64,000 nucleotides of DNA from Haloarcula pelagica (GTDB lineage: Archaea; Halobacteriota; Halobacteria; Halobacteriales; Haloarculaceae): NCBI RefSeq assembly GCF_030127105.1, contig NZ_CP126161.1:372001-436000 (forward strand), given 5' to 3'. Below are positions 17,765 through 26,497 of the stretch, one piece after another. Positions within the stretch are counted from its first letter, which is position 1. The number at the start of each line of letters is the position of its first letter. The notes beneath the pieces are model-generated. The model saw only the letters and a list, made by a program, of their open reading frames with translations, searched no databases and was not told where the DNA came from. Both the position numbers and the translations under genes were made by a program.

Positions 17765-19533
17765 GCCACCCGAACGTCAACACCCTCTGGGCCGAGACGC
17801 TCGTCGCGGAACTGGTCGCCGGCGGCGTCGACGCCGTCTGCGTCTCGCCGGGGAGTCGGTCGACGCCGCTGACGGTGGCGTTCGCTCAGCACCCCGACGT
17901 GACCGTCTTCTCGCACCTCGACGAGCGCTCGTCGGCGTTTTTCGCGCTCGGGCGGGCACGACGGACGGGCCGGCCGACGCCGCTGGTCTGTACCTCAGGC
18001 ACCGCCGCGGCGAACTTCCACCCGGCCGTGATCGAGGCGAACCAGGCCGGGGTTCCGATGCTCGTGCTGACGGCCGACCGACCGCCGGAACTCATCGACA
18101 GCGGTGCCAACCAGACCGTCGACCAGGAGAAGCTGTACGGCGACGCCGTCCGGTGGTACCGGGACATGCCCGAACCGGAGGCCGAGCCACGGAAGGTCAG
18201 GATGCTCCGGACGACCGCAGCGCGGGCGCTGGCGGCCGCGACCGGTACCGACCCCGGGCCGGTCCACCTCAACTGTCGGTTCCGCAAGCCATTGGAGCCG
18301 ACGCCGGTGTCGGCAGACGATCCGGCGGCTGTGCCCGACGACTGGGCCGAGACCGGGCTCTCGGCCGACGGTCGGGACGGACCCTTCGTCACGACGAGTC
18401 AGGGGGCACCGACGCTCGACGAGGGCGACCGGCGACGGCTGTCCGAGGCGATTGCGGCGGCCGACCGGGGGCTGCTCGTCGCCGGCCCGGCCCACGACGG
18501 GCTCTCGGCCGAGGCGCTGCGGGCACTGGCTGACGCCACTGGCTTCCCGGTGCTTGCCGATCCGCTGTCTGACCTCCGTTTTGGCCCCCACGTCGACGAG
18601 GTCGACCCGCCGGTGTGTGGCGGCTACGACGCGTATCTCGGGAGCGACGCGGCAGGCGGGTGGCCCGACCCCGACGTGGTCGTCCGCTTTGGCGCCTCGC
18701 CGACATCCAAGCCGCTCCGGCAGTACCTCCGGGACGCGGACTGCCGGCAGTTCGTCGTCGACCCGGCGGGGGGCTGGACCGAAGCCGAGTTCACGGCGAC
18801 CGACCTCCTCGTGGCCGACGAGGACGCGACGGCGCAGGCGGTCGCCGCGGACGTGACGACCGCCCCCGTCGACGGCTGGGCCGAACGGTTCGCCGACGCA
18901 GAGGCGACCCACTGGGAGGCCGTCGAGGAGCAACTGACCGAAACCTACTGGGAGGGCGGCGTGCTGGCCGACGTGGCCGCGTCGGCGCCGGACCCGGCGA
19001 CGGTGTTCGTCTCCAACAGCATGCCCGTCCGGGACCTGGACCGCTTTGCCCGCCCGGGGACCGCAGAGCTAACTGTGCTGGGCAACCGCGGGGCAAGCGG
19101 TATCGACGGGATCACCTCGACGGCACTGGGGGCCGGCAGCGCCACGCTGGACCCGCTCGTGCTGGTCACCGGCGACCTGGCGTACTACCACGACATGAAC
19201 GGGCTGCTGGCGCTGGGGCGCTGTGGCGTCGACGCGACGATCGTCCTCGTGAACAACGACGGCGGCGGCATCTTCCACATGCTCCCGATCGCCGACCACG
19301 AGACCTTCGAGTCGCAGTTCCGGACGCCACACGGGCTCGACTTCGCGCCGACGAGCGACCTCTACGACCTCTCGTTCGAGCGGGCACCCGATCGAGCGTC
19401 GTTCGTCGCGGCGCTGGAGGAGTCGGTCGGGTCGACGGGCACACAGGTCATCGAGGTGCCGTTCGACGCCGCGAGTAGTCACGCGGTCCGGGACGACCTC
19501 GAAACGACCGTCGCCGGCCGACTCGACCGTTAG
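17761..19533 (+). CDS. menD: SEPHCHC synthase MenD
   Basis: A 590-residue thiamine-diphosphate enzyme that joins 2-oxoglutarate and isochorismate. The substrate-domain start VCVSPGSRSTPLTVAF and HLDERSSAFFALG, and the cofactor motif GDLAYYHDMNGLLAL...VLVNNDGGGIF (about 465-505), are diagnostic. The start ATG overlaps the menF stop (ATGA), so the two are coupled. The rest of the menaquinone genes (menC, menE, menB, menA) are not in this window. The gene ends in a four-base TTAG overlap with the convergent UPF0179 gene. Confidence 0.96.
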   Translation: MSHPNVNTLWAETLVAELVAGGVDAVCVSPGSRSTPLTVAFAQHPDVTVFSHLDERSSAFFALGRARRTGRPTPLVCTSGTAAANFHPAVIEANQAGVPMLVLTADRPPELIDSGANQTVDQEKLYGDAVRWYRDMPEPEAEPRKVRMLRTTAARALAAATGTDPGPVHLNCRFRKPLEPTPVSADDPAAVPDDWAETGLSADGRDGPFVTTSQGAPTLDEGDRRRLSEAIAAADRGLLVAGPAHDGLSAEALRALADATGFPVLADPLSDLRFGPHVDEVDPPVCGGYDAYLGSDAAGGWPDPDVVVRFGASPTSKPLRQYLRDADCRQFVVDPAGGWTEAEFTATDLLVADEDATAQAVAADVTTAPVDGWAERFADAEATHWEAVEEQLTETYWEGGVLADVAASAPDPATVFVSNSMPVRDLDRFARPGTAELTVLGNRGASGIDGITSTALGAGSATLDPLVLVTGDLAYYHDMNGLLALGRCGVDATIVLVNNDGGGIFHMLPIADHETFESQFRTPHGLDFAPTSDLYDLSFERAPDRASFVAALEESVGSTGTQVIEVPFDAASSHAVRDDLETTVAGRLDR

Positions 19534-19982
19534 GCGTCCTCTGGCGGTTCGAACTCCACGAGCGTGAGATCCCGGTCGAGCAGACAGAAGTCGTGTGGCG
19601 GGTCGCCGACGATCGAATCGATGCGGTACTCCTCGTCGAAGTCGGCCCCGGCCGGTTCGCAGTACCGGTGGCTCGGGCACTCGGTGTGGGGACAGGGGCC
19701 GGCCAGTGTGGCCGCGCTGCCCGCGTAGGCGCCCTTCGTCGGGACGTTCGCCCGGACGGGCGCGGGTTCGACTTCGACCGCCCGGACGCCGTCGTCGTGG
19801 ACGGCACAGTCTAAGGTCTGGCCGCTCTGTCGGACCTCGGTGATCCGGTACCGGCGTCCCTCCGTGAGGTTGAGACACTGGTCCCGGTACGGACAGCCGG
19901 CGCAACCGCTCGCTTCGCCGTGGTAGACGAACTCCTCGCCGACGGACGCGAGCCGAGTGCCGACGAGCGTTACCGTACTCAT
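19530..19982 (-). CDS. UPF0179 family cysteine-rich protein
   Basis: A 150-residue protein of an archaeal family of unknown function. Two cysteine clusters, GCAGCPYRDQC near residues 27-37 and CPHTECPSHRYC near 97-108, suggest a zinc site or an iron-sulfur cluster; the biochemical role is not known. Upstream in-frame sequence is arginine-rich and was rejected, leaving ATG 19982. Confidence 0.85.
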   Translation of the reverse strand: MSTVTLVGTRLASVGEEFVYHGEASGCAGCPYRDQCLNLTEGRRYRITEVRQSGQTLDCAVHDDGVRAVEVEPAPVRANVPTKGAYAGSAATLAGPCPHTECPSHRYCEPAGADFDEEYRIDSIVGDPPHDFCLLDRDLTLVEFEPPEDA

Positions 19983-20014
19983 ACCCCTCCGTAGACCACC
20001 GGCCGAGTTAAACG

Positions 20015-20392
20015 TCAGGCACGGCCGGTCCGGTCGTCCAGTTCCGTCAGGTACTCCTCGCGCGGGATCTGGTACAGCGACCGGTAGTCGAGTTCCCCCG
20101 CAGCGAACCGGTTGGCGAGGTCGACGGCGCCCTCGACGGCGCTGTCCCGGTCGTCGTACTGATCGGCGTCCCGGTCGACCTCCGGTTCGAGATACAGCGT
20201 GACGTACCACGACTCGCCGGCCCGCATCGCCCCGGGCCGCCGGGTCCGTTTCCCGCGGGTGAGATAGATCGTCGGCAGACAGGGCGCGGGGAAGTCGTGG
20301 CTGTCGAAGACATCGGGACGGTAAGCCAGGATCACCTTCTCGTCGGTCTCGTTCCAGACCGTCCAGTCCTCGTCGAGTGCCGCGAATCTCAT
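20015..20392 (-). CDS. Small haloarchaeal protein (DUF5820-like), unknown function
   Basis: A 125-residue soluble protein beginning MRFAALDEDWTVWNETDEKV, with the WNE...AYRPDVFDSHDFPAPCLPT segment I associate with the haloarchaeal DUF5820 group; the family name is from memory. Length is normal for that group. A TATA-like GTTTAAATACC (about 20441-20451, minus strand) lies 50-60 bases upstream. It lies 32 bases downstream of the UPF0179 start and on the same strand, so they may be co-transcribed. Confidence 0.7.
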   Translation of the reverse strand: MRFAALDEDWTVWNETDEKVILAYRPDVFDSHDFPAPCLPTIYLTRGKRTRRPGAMRAGESWYVTLYLEPEVDRDADQYDDRDSAVEGAVDLANRFAAGELDYRSLYQIPREEYLTELDDRTGRA

Positions 20393-20838
20393 GCCCGGAG
20401 GAACGGTCCGACGGGCAATAATCCCGCGGTCGACAGTAGGGGTATTTAAACGACCGGGAACAACCATGCTATATGGTACCACTCCTTCACTTCGCAGTCC
20501 CCGTGTTTGCTCGGAAATCGGAGTGAAAAGATGCGGTGTTTTATGGGTTACGGGAACAACCTTTTAAAGTTGAATCACTCATACAATAAATAGTATCGGA
20601 AACAGTCACACACTGTCAACCGTTCGCAGACCGGGTGGAGTCGGCCCCGCCTCCCCCAACGACAACTAATGGCATGGTACAACGACTGGCCCACACCCTC
20701 GGGCCGAGCGCCGCCCGCTCGCACGCGCATCGAGCACGGCGGGCTGTCTGTTACCGACACGCTACCGCGGGTCACTCCCGTGGCGTCTGGTGGTGCTGAC
20801 CGATCCACGCAGCCGCGAGACGAACTCACTGTGATAGC
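20393..20838 (+). other. Divergent control region between DUF5820-like gene and prkA operon
   Basis: 446 bases without a long gene and clearly richer in A/T than its surroundings up to about 20610. It holds a minus-strand TATA box (about 20441-20451), an inverted repeat ACCAT-GCTAT-ATGGT at 20463-20477, a plus-strand TATA box at 20561-20570, a second TATA-like CAATAAATA (about 20584-20592), and a 57-codon open frame at 20669. The distance from the TATA box to prkA (about 270 bases) is long for haloarchaea, where leaders are usually short or absent. Confidence 0.6.
20561..20570 (+). promoter_or_regulatory. Probable TATA box of the prkA-yeaH-spoVR operon
   Basis: CTTTTAAAGT, the best TATA match upstream of prkA. 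Transcription would begin near 20592, giving about 77 bases before the 57-codon leader frame and about 247 before prkA. Confidence 0.45.
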
Positions 20839-20842
20839 ATGA
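20669..20842 (+). CDS. Putative 57-residue leader peptide overlapping prkA start
   Basis: An ATG at 20669 opens 57 codons (MAWYNDWPTPSG... DELTVIA) ending in a TGA that overlaps the prkA start as ATGA, the same junction used between genes of the operon behind it. By my count about two thirds of codons end in G or C, lower than in neighbouring genes, so it may be young or non-functional. No Shine-Dalgarno sequence is visible and no family is recognised. If translated, it would couple prkA translation to its own. An accidental open frame is possible in DNA this rich in G+C. Confidence 0.35.
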   Translation: MAWYNDWPTPSGRAPPARTRIEHGGLSVTDTLPRVTPVASGGADRSTQPRDELTVIA

Positions 20843-22911
20843 GCAAGAACAAAGAGACACTGGAAGCGTTGAGCAAGGAGTACCGGGACACGATACCAGC
20901 CGATCTCAGAAAGTCGAGATCGTTCGACTGGTACCTGGAACAGCTGTACGACGAGCCCCGTATCGCCCGGAACGCCCACCAGCGAGTGGCGGACATGTTC
21001 GACTACTACGGGACCGAGTACGACGAGGAAGCGGGCGTCGTCGAGTACGAACTCGCCAGTCAGGACCCGCTGAACGACGGGGAGAACACGTTCTACGGGC
21101 GCGTGATCCACGAGGCGATCCACGAGTTCGTCAACAAGGTCAAGTCCGGCGCCCGCGGGCTCGGTCCGCAAAAGCGGATCAAACTCCTGTTGGGGCCGGT
21201 CGGCTCGGGGAAGTCCGACTTCGACCGCCAGCTCCGTCGGTACTTCGAGGAGTACACCCGGCGGGACGACGGCCGGATGTACACGTTCCGGTGGACGAAC
21301 CTCTGTGATGTCGTCGGCGACCAGGACCCGGCCGACGACGTAGTTCGGTCCCCGATGAACCAGGACCCGCTCGTGTTGCTCCCCCAGGAGCAACGCGACC
21401 GAGTGATCGAGGACATCAACGAGGTGCTGGACGCCCCCTACACCATCCGCAACGAGCAGGCGCTCGATCCGGCCAGCGAGTTCTACATGGACGAGTTGCT
21501 GGCCTACTACGACGACGACCTCCAGCGGGTCCTGGAGAACCACGTCGAGATCATCCGCTTCGTCGCCGACGAGAACCGCCGACGCGGGATCGAGACCTTC
21601 GAGCCCAAAGACAAGAAGAACCAGGACGAGACCGAGCTGACCGGGGATGTCAACTACTCGAAAATCGCGATCTACGGCGAGAGCGACCCGCGGGCGTTCG
21701 ACTACTCCGGGGCGTTCTGTAACGCCAACCGCGGCATCTTCTCCGGCGAGGAACTGCTGAAACTCCAGCGGGAGTTCCTCTATGACTTCCTGCACGCCAG
21801 TCAGGAGCAGACGATCAAGCCCAAGAACAACCCACGGATCGACATCGACCAGGTCATCGTCGGCCGGACGAACATGCCCGAGTACCGGGACAAGAAAGGC
21901 GACGAGAAGATGGAGGCATTTAACGACCGGACCAAACGGATCGACTTCCCGTACGTCCTCCAGTACGAAGAGGAGTCGAAGATCTACCGGAAGATGCTGC
22001 GCAACGCAGACCTCCCGGACATCCAGGTCGAACCCCACACCTTAGAGATGGCCGGCCTGTTCGGCGTGTTGACCCGCATCGAGGAACCGGACACCTCCTC
22101 GATCGACCTCGTCCAGAAGGCCAAAGCCTACAACGGCGAGATCGACGAGGCCGACGACATCGACGTGAAGAAGCTCCGCGAGGAGGCCGAGAAGACCGCC
22201 GACATCGGCGAGGGGATGGACGGCGTCTCCCCGCGGTTCATCGGCGACGAGATCGCCGAGGCGATCATGGACTCGATGCACCGCGACCGGCAGTTCCTCT
22301 CGCCGCTGACGACGTTCAACCACCTCGAAGAGAACTTAGAGAACCACGGCTCGATCGCGGCCGAGAACTTCGAGGAGTACTACCGCTACCTCGAACTCGT
22401 CCGCGAGGAGTACAAGGAGCGGGCCATCGAGGACGTTCGCCACGCGCTGGCCTACGACATGGACGAGATCCAGCGCCAGGGCGAGAAGTACATGGACCAC
22501 GTGATGGCCTACATCGACGACGACACCGTCGAGGACGAACTCACCGGCCGCCAGCAGGAACCCGACGAGCAGTTCCTGCGCTCGGTCGAGGAGAAGCTCA
22601 ACCTCCCCGAGGACCGCAAGGACGACTTCCGCCAGGAGGTCTCGAACTGGGTCTCCCGGCGCGCCCGCGAGGGTGACACCTTCCACCCGCAGGACAACGA
22701 CCGCCTGCGCCGTGCGCTGGAACGCAAGCTCTGGGAGGACAAGAAACACAACATCAACTTCTCGGCGCTAGTGTCGTCGGGGGAGATGGACGACGACGAC
22801 CGCAACCAGTGGATCGACGCGCTCATCGAGCAGGGCTACTCCGAGGCCGGCGCCAAGGAGGTCTTAGAGTTCGCCGGCGCCGAGGTCGCAAAGAGCGAAA
22901 TGGAGGAGTGA
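20839..22911 (+). CDS. prkA: PrkA-family serine protein kinase, first copy
   Basis: A 690-residue AAA-plus-type protein. The P-loop GPVGSGKS is at residues 119-126. The central motif region NANRGIFSGEELLKLQREFLYDFLHASQE and the sensor segment VIVGRTNMPEY match bacterial PrkA, and the C-terminal half corresponds to the PrkA kinase domain. Bacterial PrkA acts with YeaH and SpoVR/YcgB in stress and stationary-phase adaptation, although kinase versus protease activity has been debated. First of four coupled genes; its stop TGA shares one base with the next ATG (TGATG). Confidence 0.92.
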   Translation: MSKNKETLEALSKEYRDTIPADLRKSRSFDWYLEQLYDEPRIARNAHQRVADMFDYYGTEYDEEAGVVEYELASQDPLNDGENTFYGRVIHEAIHEFVNKVKSGARGLGPQKRIKLLLGPVGSGKSDFDRQLRRYFEEYTRRDDGRMYTFRWTNLCDVVGDQDPADDVVRSPMNQDPLVLLPQEQRDRVIEDINEVLDAPYTIRNEQALDPASEFYMDELLAYYDDDLQRVLENHVEIIRFVADENRRRGIETFEPKDKKNQDETELTGDVNYSKIAIYGESDPRAFDYSGAFCNANRGIFSGEELLKLQREFLYDFLHASQEQTIKPKNNPRIDIDQVIVGRTNMPEYRDKKGDEKMEAFNDRTKRIDFPYVLQYEEESKIYRKMLRNADLPDIQVEPHTLEMAGLFGVLTRIEEPDTSSIDLVQKAKAYNGEIDEADDIDVKKLREEAEKTADIGEGMDGVSPRFIGDEIAEAIMDSMHRDRQFLSPLTTFNHLEENLENHGSIAAENFEEYYRYLELVREEYKERAIEDVRHALAYDMDEIQRQGEKYMDHVMAYIDDDTVEDELTGRQQEPDEQFLRSVEEKLNLPEDRKDDFRQEVSNWVSRRAREGDTFHPQDNDRLRRALERKLWEDKKHNINFSALVSSGEMDDDDRNQWIDALIEQGYSEAGAKEVLEFAGAEVAKSEMEE

Positions 22912-25193
22912 TGACAGGCGAGGAGTACATCGGCCGGGCGGACGACTCGCTGGATCGGGCCTACGAGGCGCCGATGAGTCTGGCCGAGTACGTCGACCAG
23001 CTCTTGGAGTCGCCGGAGCTGGCCGCCCACGCCTCGAAGTACCTGCTGGACGCGATCGAAGCGGCGGGAACCCGCACCGTCATCGAGGAAGGCGAGGAGA
23101 AAGAGCGCTATCGGTTCTTCGACGACCCGCACAACGACGGCGAGCACGCGATCCTCGGAAACACCGACGTACTCAACGCCTTCGTCGACGACCTGCGGTC
23201 GATCGCCGCGGGACGGGGGAAAGACGAGAAAATCATCTGGCTGGAGGGTCCCACCGCGACCGGGAAGTCCGAACTCAAGCGCTGTCTCATCAACGGCCTG
23301 CGCGAGTACTCGAAGACGCCGGCCGGCCGGCGCTACACCCTGGAGTGGAACGTCGCCGGCGCCGGCGGCACCGACTCGGCGCTGACCTACGGGGACCAAC
23401 CCGTCGAGGACGAGGACGACTGGTACGAGAGCCCCGTCCAGGCCCACCCGCTGACGGTGTTTCCCGACGACGTTCGCCAGGACCTGCTGGCGGCGCTGAA
23501 CGAGCGCCTGGACGACCACATCCCGATCCGCGTCGACGGCGACCTCGACCCGTTCTCCCGGGAGGCCTACGACTACCTCGAAGAGCAGTACCGCCGGACC
23601 GGGACGGCGGACCTGTTCTCGGCGGTGACGGCCCCGACCCACCTCCGGATCAAGAACTTCGTCGTCGACGTTGGCCGGGGCATCGGCGTCCTCCACTCCG
23701 AGGACGAGGGCACGCCCAAGGAGCGACTCGTCGGCTCCTGGATGCACGGGATGTTGCGCGAACTGGACTCGCGCGGCCGGAAGAACCCCCAGGCGTTCAG
23801 TTACGACGGCGTGCTCTCGCAGGGCAACGGGCTGTTGACCGTCGTCGAGGACGCCGGCCAGCACGCCGACCTGCTCCAGAAGCTCCTGAACGTCCCCGAC
23901 GAGAGCCACGTCAAGCTGGACAAGGGGATCGGGATGGACATCGACACCCAGCTCATCATCATCTCGAACCCCGACCTCGAGGCACAGTTGAACCAACACG
24001 CCGACCGCGAGGGCCAGGACCCGCTGAAGGCGCTCAAACGGCGGCTGGACAAGCGGGAGTTCACGTACCTGACGAACCTCTCGCTGGAAGCCCAGTTGCT
24101 CCGACGGGAACTGACTGACGAGACGAGCGTCTGGGACCCCGACTCCTGGGAGGAACTGGAGCGCTGGATTCAGGAGCCACTGACCATCTCCGTCCGGGAC
24201 GAACTCGCGACGGTGACCGAGAAGGAACTCGCCCCCCACACCGTCGAGGCGGCGGCCCTGTACGCCGTCGTCTCGCGGCTCGACGACCACTCGGTGCCGA
24301 ACGGACTCGACTTGGTCGACAAGGCGCTGCTGTTCGACCGTGGCTACCTGATGGAGGGCGACGAGCGGGTCGACATCGACGACTACGACCTGAAGACCAC
24401 CGCACGAGACGGCGACCACGGCATCCCCGTCACCTACGTCCGGGACGTGGTCGCGGACCTGCTCCACGAGACCCAGGACCGTCACCACCCGGACCTCCCG
24501 GTCGAACACGTCGTCATGCCCCGTGACGTGCTCAACGCCGTCGCCGAGGGGATGCGCGAGGCGCCGGTGTTCTCGGCCAACGAGGCGAGCGAGTACGAGG
24601 AGCGTGTCGTGACTGTCAAGAACTACGTCTTCGGCCGGCAGGAACAGGACGTGCTCGACGCGATGATGCGGGACAAGCGCGTCGACGAGGCGACCGTCGA
24701 GGCCTACATCGAGCAGGTCTACGCCTGGGAGTCCGACGAGCAGATCGTCAACGACCGCGGCGAGTACGTCGATCCCAACCCCCTGGAGATGAAGGTCTTC
24801 GAGATCGAGCACCTGGGCCGGTTCGACGAGGACAACTACGACGGCAACGAGCCCGACGAGGCCGTCGAGGCGTTCCGCACGGACAAGATCATCACGGCGC
24901 TGAACCGCCACGCGTGGCAGCGCCGCGACGAGGAGTTCCAGGTCGGGGATGTCTCGCCGACCGAGATCCCGGTGATCAACACCGTCCTCGGCCGGCACGA
25001 CTGGGACGATGTCAAGCGGACCTACGAGGACTTCGATCCCCGGCAGTGGGACACCCCACCGTCGGGGACCGAGACGGCCCGACTGAAAGAGAAGACGATC
25101 CGGAACATGGCCGAGATGCACGACTACAGCGAGGCGTCGGCTGAACTGACCAGCCGGCACGTCATGAACCAGGTGAGCTACAGATGGGACTGA
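22911..25193 (+). CDS. PrkA-family protein, second divergent copy
   Basis: A 760-residue relative of PrkA. The P-loop is GPTATGKS at residues 113-120; the sequence [24 protein letters not shown] and the sensor strand [16 protein letters not shown] follow the PrkA pattern but differ strongly from the upstream copy, so the pair is an old duplication and not a recent one. The C-terminal third (from about 560, [34 protein letters not shown]) is again PrkA-like. The two proteins may form a hetero-oligomer, which is inference. It is translationally coupled at both ends: TGATG upstream and a ten-base overlap with the YeaH gene. Confidence 0.88.
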   Translation: MTGEEYIGRADDSLDRAYEAPMSLAEYVDQLLESPELAAHASKYLLDAIEAAGTRTVIEEGEEKERYRFFDDPHNDGEHAILGNTDVLNAFVDDLRSIAAGRGKDEKIIWLEGPTATGKSELKRCLINGLREYSKTPAGRRYTLEWNVAGAGGTDSALTYGDQPVEDEDDWYESPVQAHPLTVFPDDVRQDLLAALNERLDDHIPIRVDGDLDPFSREAYDYLEEQYRRTGTADLFSAVTAPTHLRIKNFVVDVGRGIGVLHSEDEGTPKERLVGSWMHGMLRELDSRGRKNPQAFSYDGVLSQGNGLLTVVEDAGQHADLLQKLLNVPDESHVKLDKGIGMDIDTQLIIISNPDLEAQLNQHADREGQDPLKALKRRLDKREFTYLTNLSLEAQLLRRELTDETSVWDPDSWEELERWIQEPLTISVRDELATVTEKELAPHTVEAAALYAVVSRLDDHSVPNGLDLVDKALLFDRGYLMEGDERVDIDDYDLKTTARDGDHGIPVTYVRDVVADLLHETQDRHHPDLPVEHVVMPRDVLNAVAEGMREAPVFSANEASEYEERVVTVKNYVFGRQEQDVLDAMMRDKRVDEATVEAYIEQVYAWESDEQIVNDRGEYVDPNPLEMKVFEIEHLGRFDEDNYDGNEPDEAVEAFRTDKIITALNRHAWQRRDEEFQVGDVSPTEIPVINTVLGRHDWDDVKRTYEDFDPRQWDTPPSGTETARLKEKTIRNMAEMHDYSEASAELTSRHVMNQVSYRWD

Positions 25194-26497
25194 GAGACGA
25201 CCTTGAACGGTACCGCGAAGTCGGCGAACAGCGCCGGCAGGACCTCGCCGAGTTCATCCAGTACGGCGATCTCGGCCAGTCACGGGACGACGAGGTCCGG
25301 ATCCCGATCAAGATCGTCGACCTCCCGGCGTTCGAGTACGACCAGCGCGACAAGGGCGGCGTCGGTCAGGGTGAGGGCGCCCAGCCGGGCGACCCGGTCG
25401 GCCAGCCACAGCCCCAGCCCGGCGACGGCGACGAGGACGGCGACCCCGGCGAGGAGGGCGGCGAGCACGAGTACTACGAGATGGACCCCGAGGAGTTCGC
25501 CCAGGAACTCGACGAGCAACTCGGGCTGGACCTGGAGCCGAAAGGCAAGAAGGTCGTCGAGGAGACGGAGGGCGACTTCACCGACATGACCCGAACCGGC
25601 CCGTCCTCGACGCTGGACTTCGAGCGGCTGTTCAAGAAGGGGCTCAAGCGTAAGCTGGCGATGGAGTTCGACGAGGACTACGTCCGCGAGGCCCTGAAAG
25701 TCGACGGCTGGGGGCCACAGTCCGTCTTCGAGTGGGCCCGCGAGAACAACATCCCCGTCTCGAAGGCCTGGATCGAGGACGCCTACGCCGAACTCTCCAG
25801 CGACGAGAAGACCGAATACGAGTCCATCGAGGAGATGGAGGAGACCGTCGAGCAGGTGACGACCGCCCAGCGCATCCGCCGGGACGGCGTCGACGAGGTG
25901 CCCTTCCGCCGGGAGGACGAGCGCTACCGCTACCCGGAGATCGTCGAAGAGCGAGAGAAGAACGTCGTCGTGGTCAACATCCGGGACGTGTCGGGCTCGA
26001 TGCGACAGAAGAAACGCGAACTGGTCGAGCGGACGTTCACGCCGCTTGACTGGTATCTCCAGGGCAAGTACGACAACGCCGAGTTCGTCTACATCGCCCA
26101 CGACGCCGACGCCTGGCAGGTCGACCGCGACGAGTTCTTCGGCATCCGGAGCGGCGGCGGGACCCGTATCTCCAGCGCGTACGAACTGGCCGCCGCGGTC
26201 CTCGAAGAGGAGTACCCCTGGAGCGACTGGAACCGCTACGTCTTCGCCGCCGGCGACAGCGAGAACTCCAGCAACGATACCGAGGAGAAGGTGATCCCCC
26301 TGATGGAGGAGATCCCGGCGAACCTCCACGCCTACGTGGAGACCCAGCCCAGCGGCAACGCGATCAACGCCACCCACGCCGAGGAGGTCGAACGCAGCTT
26401 CCGCGACAGCGACAACGTCGCGGTCGCGTACGTCTCCTCGCCGGAGGACGTGGTCGACGCCATCTACGAGATACTCAGCACGGAGGACGACGAATGA
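25184..26497 (+). CDS. YeaH/YhbH (DUF444) family protein with von Willebrand-like domain
   Basis: A 437-residue cytoplasmic protein. A Gly/Pro/Gln/Asp-rich disordered linker (about 58-98) follows a short helical start. The C-terminal half is a von Willebrand A-like domain with the metal-site motif DVSGSM (268-273) after strand NVVVVNIR, and [14 protein letters not shown] further on supplies the second metal-site loop. DUF444 proteins accompany PrkA and SpoVR in bacteria. The start overlaps the second PrkA gene by ten bases and the stop overlaps spoVR as ATGA. Confidence 0.93.
   Translation: MGLRDDLERYREVGEQRRQDLAEFIQYGDLGQSRDDEVRIPIKIVDLPAFEYDQRDKGGVGQGEGAQPGDPVGQPQPQPGDGDEDGDPGEEGGEHEYYEMDPEEFAQELDEQLGLDLEPKGKKVVEETEGDFTDMTRTGPSSTLDFERLFKKGLKRKLAMEFDEDYVREALKVDGWGPQSVFEWARENNIPVSKAWIEDAYAELSSDEKTEYESIEEMEETVEQVTTAQRIRRDGVDEVPFRREDERYRYPEIVEEREKNVVVVNIRDVSGSMRQKKRELVERTFTPLDWYLQGKYDNAEFVYIAHDADAWQVDRDEFFGIRSGGGTRISSAYELAAAVLEEEYPWSDWNRYVFAAGDSENSSNDTEEKVIPLMEEIPANLHAYVETQPSGNAINATHAEEVERSFRDSDNVAVAYVSSPEDVVDAIYEILSTEDDE

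Noticed and set aside
22836-25160. 774-codon open frame opposite the second PrkA gene
   Set aside because: Antisense shadow in G+C-rich DNA with no recognisable domain; the sense frame is a clear PrkA protein with coupled starts and stops.
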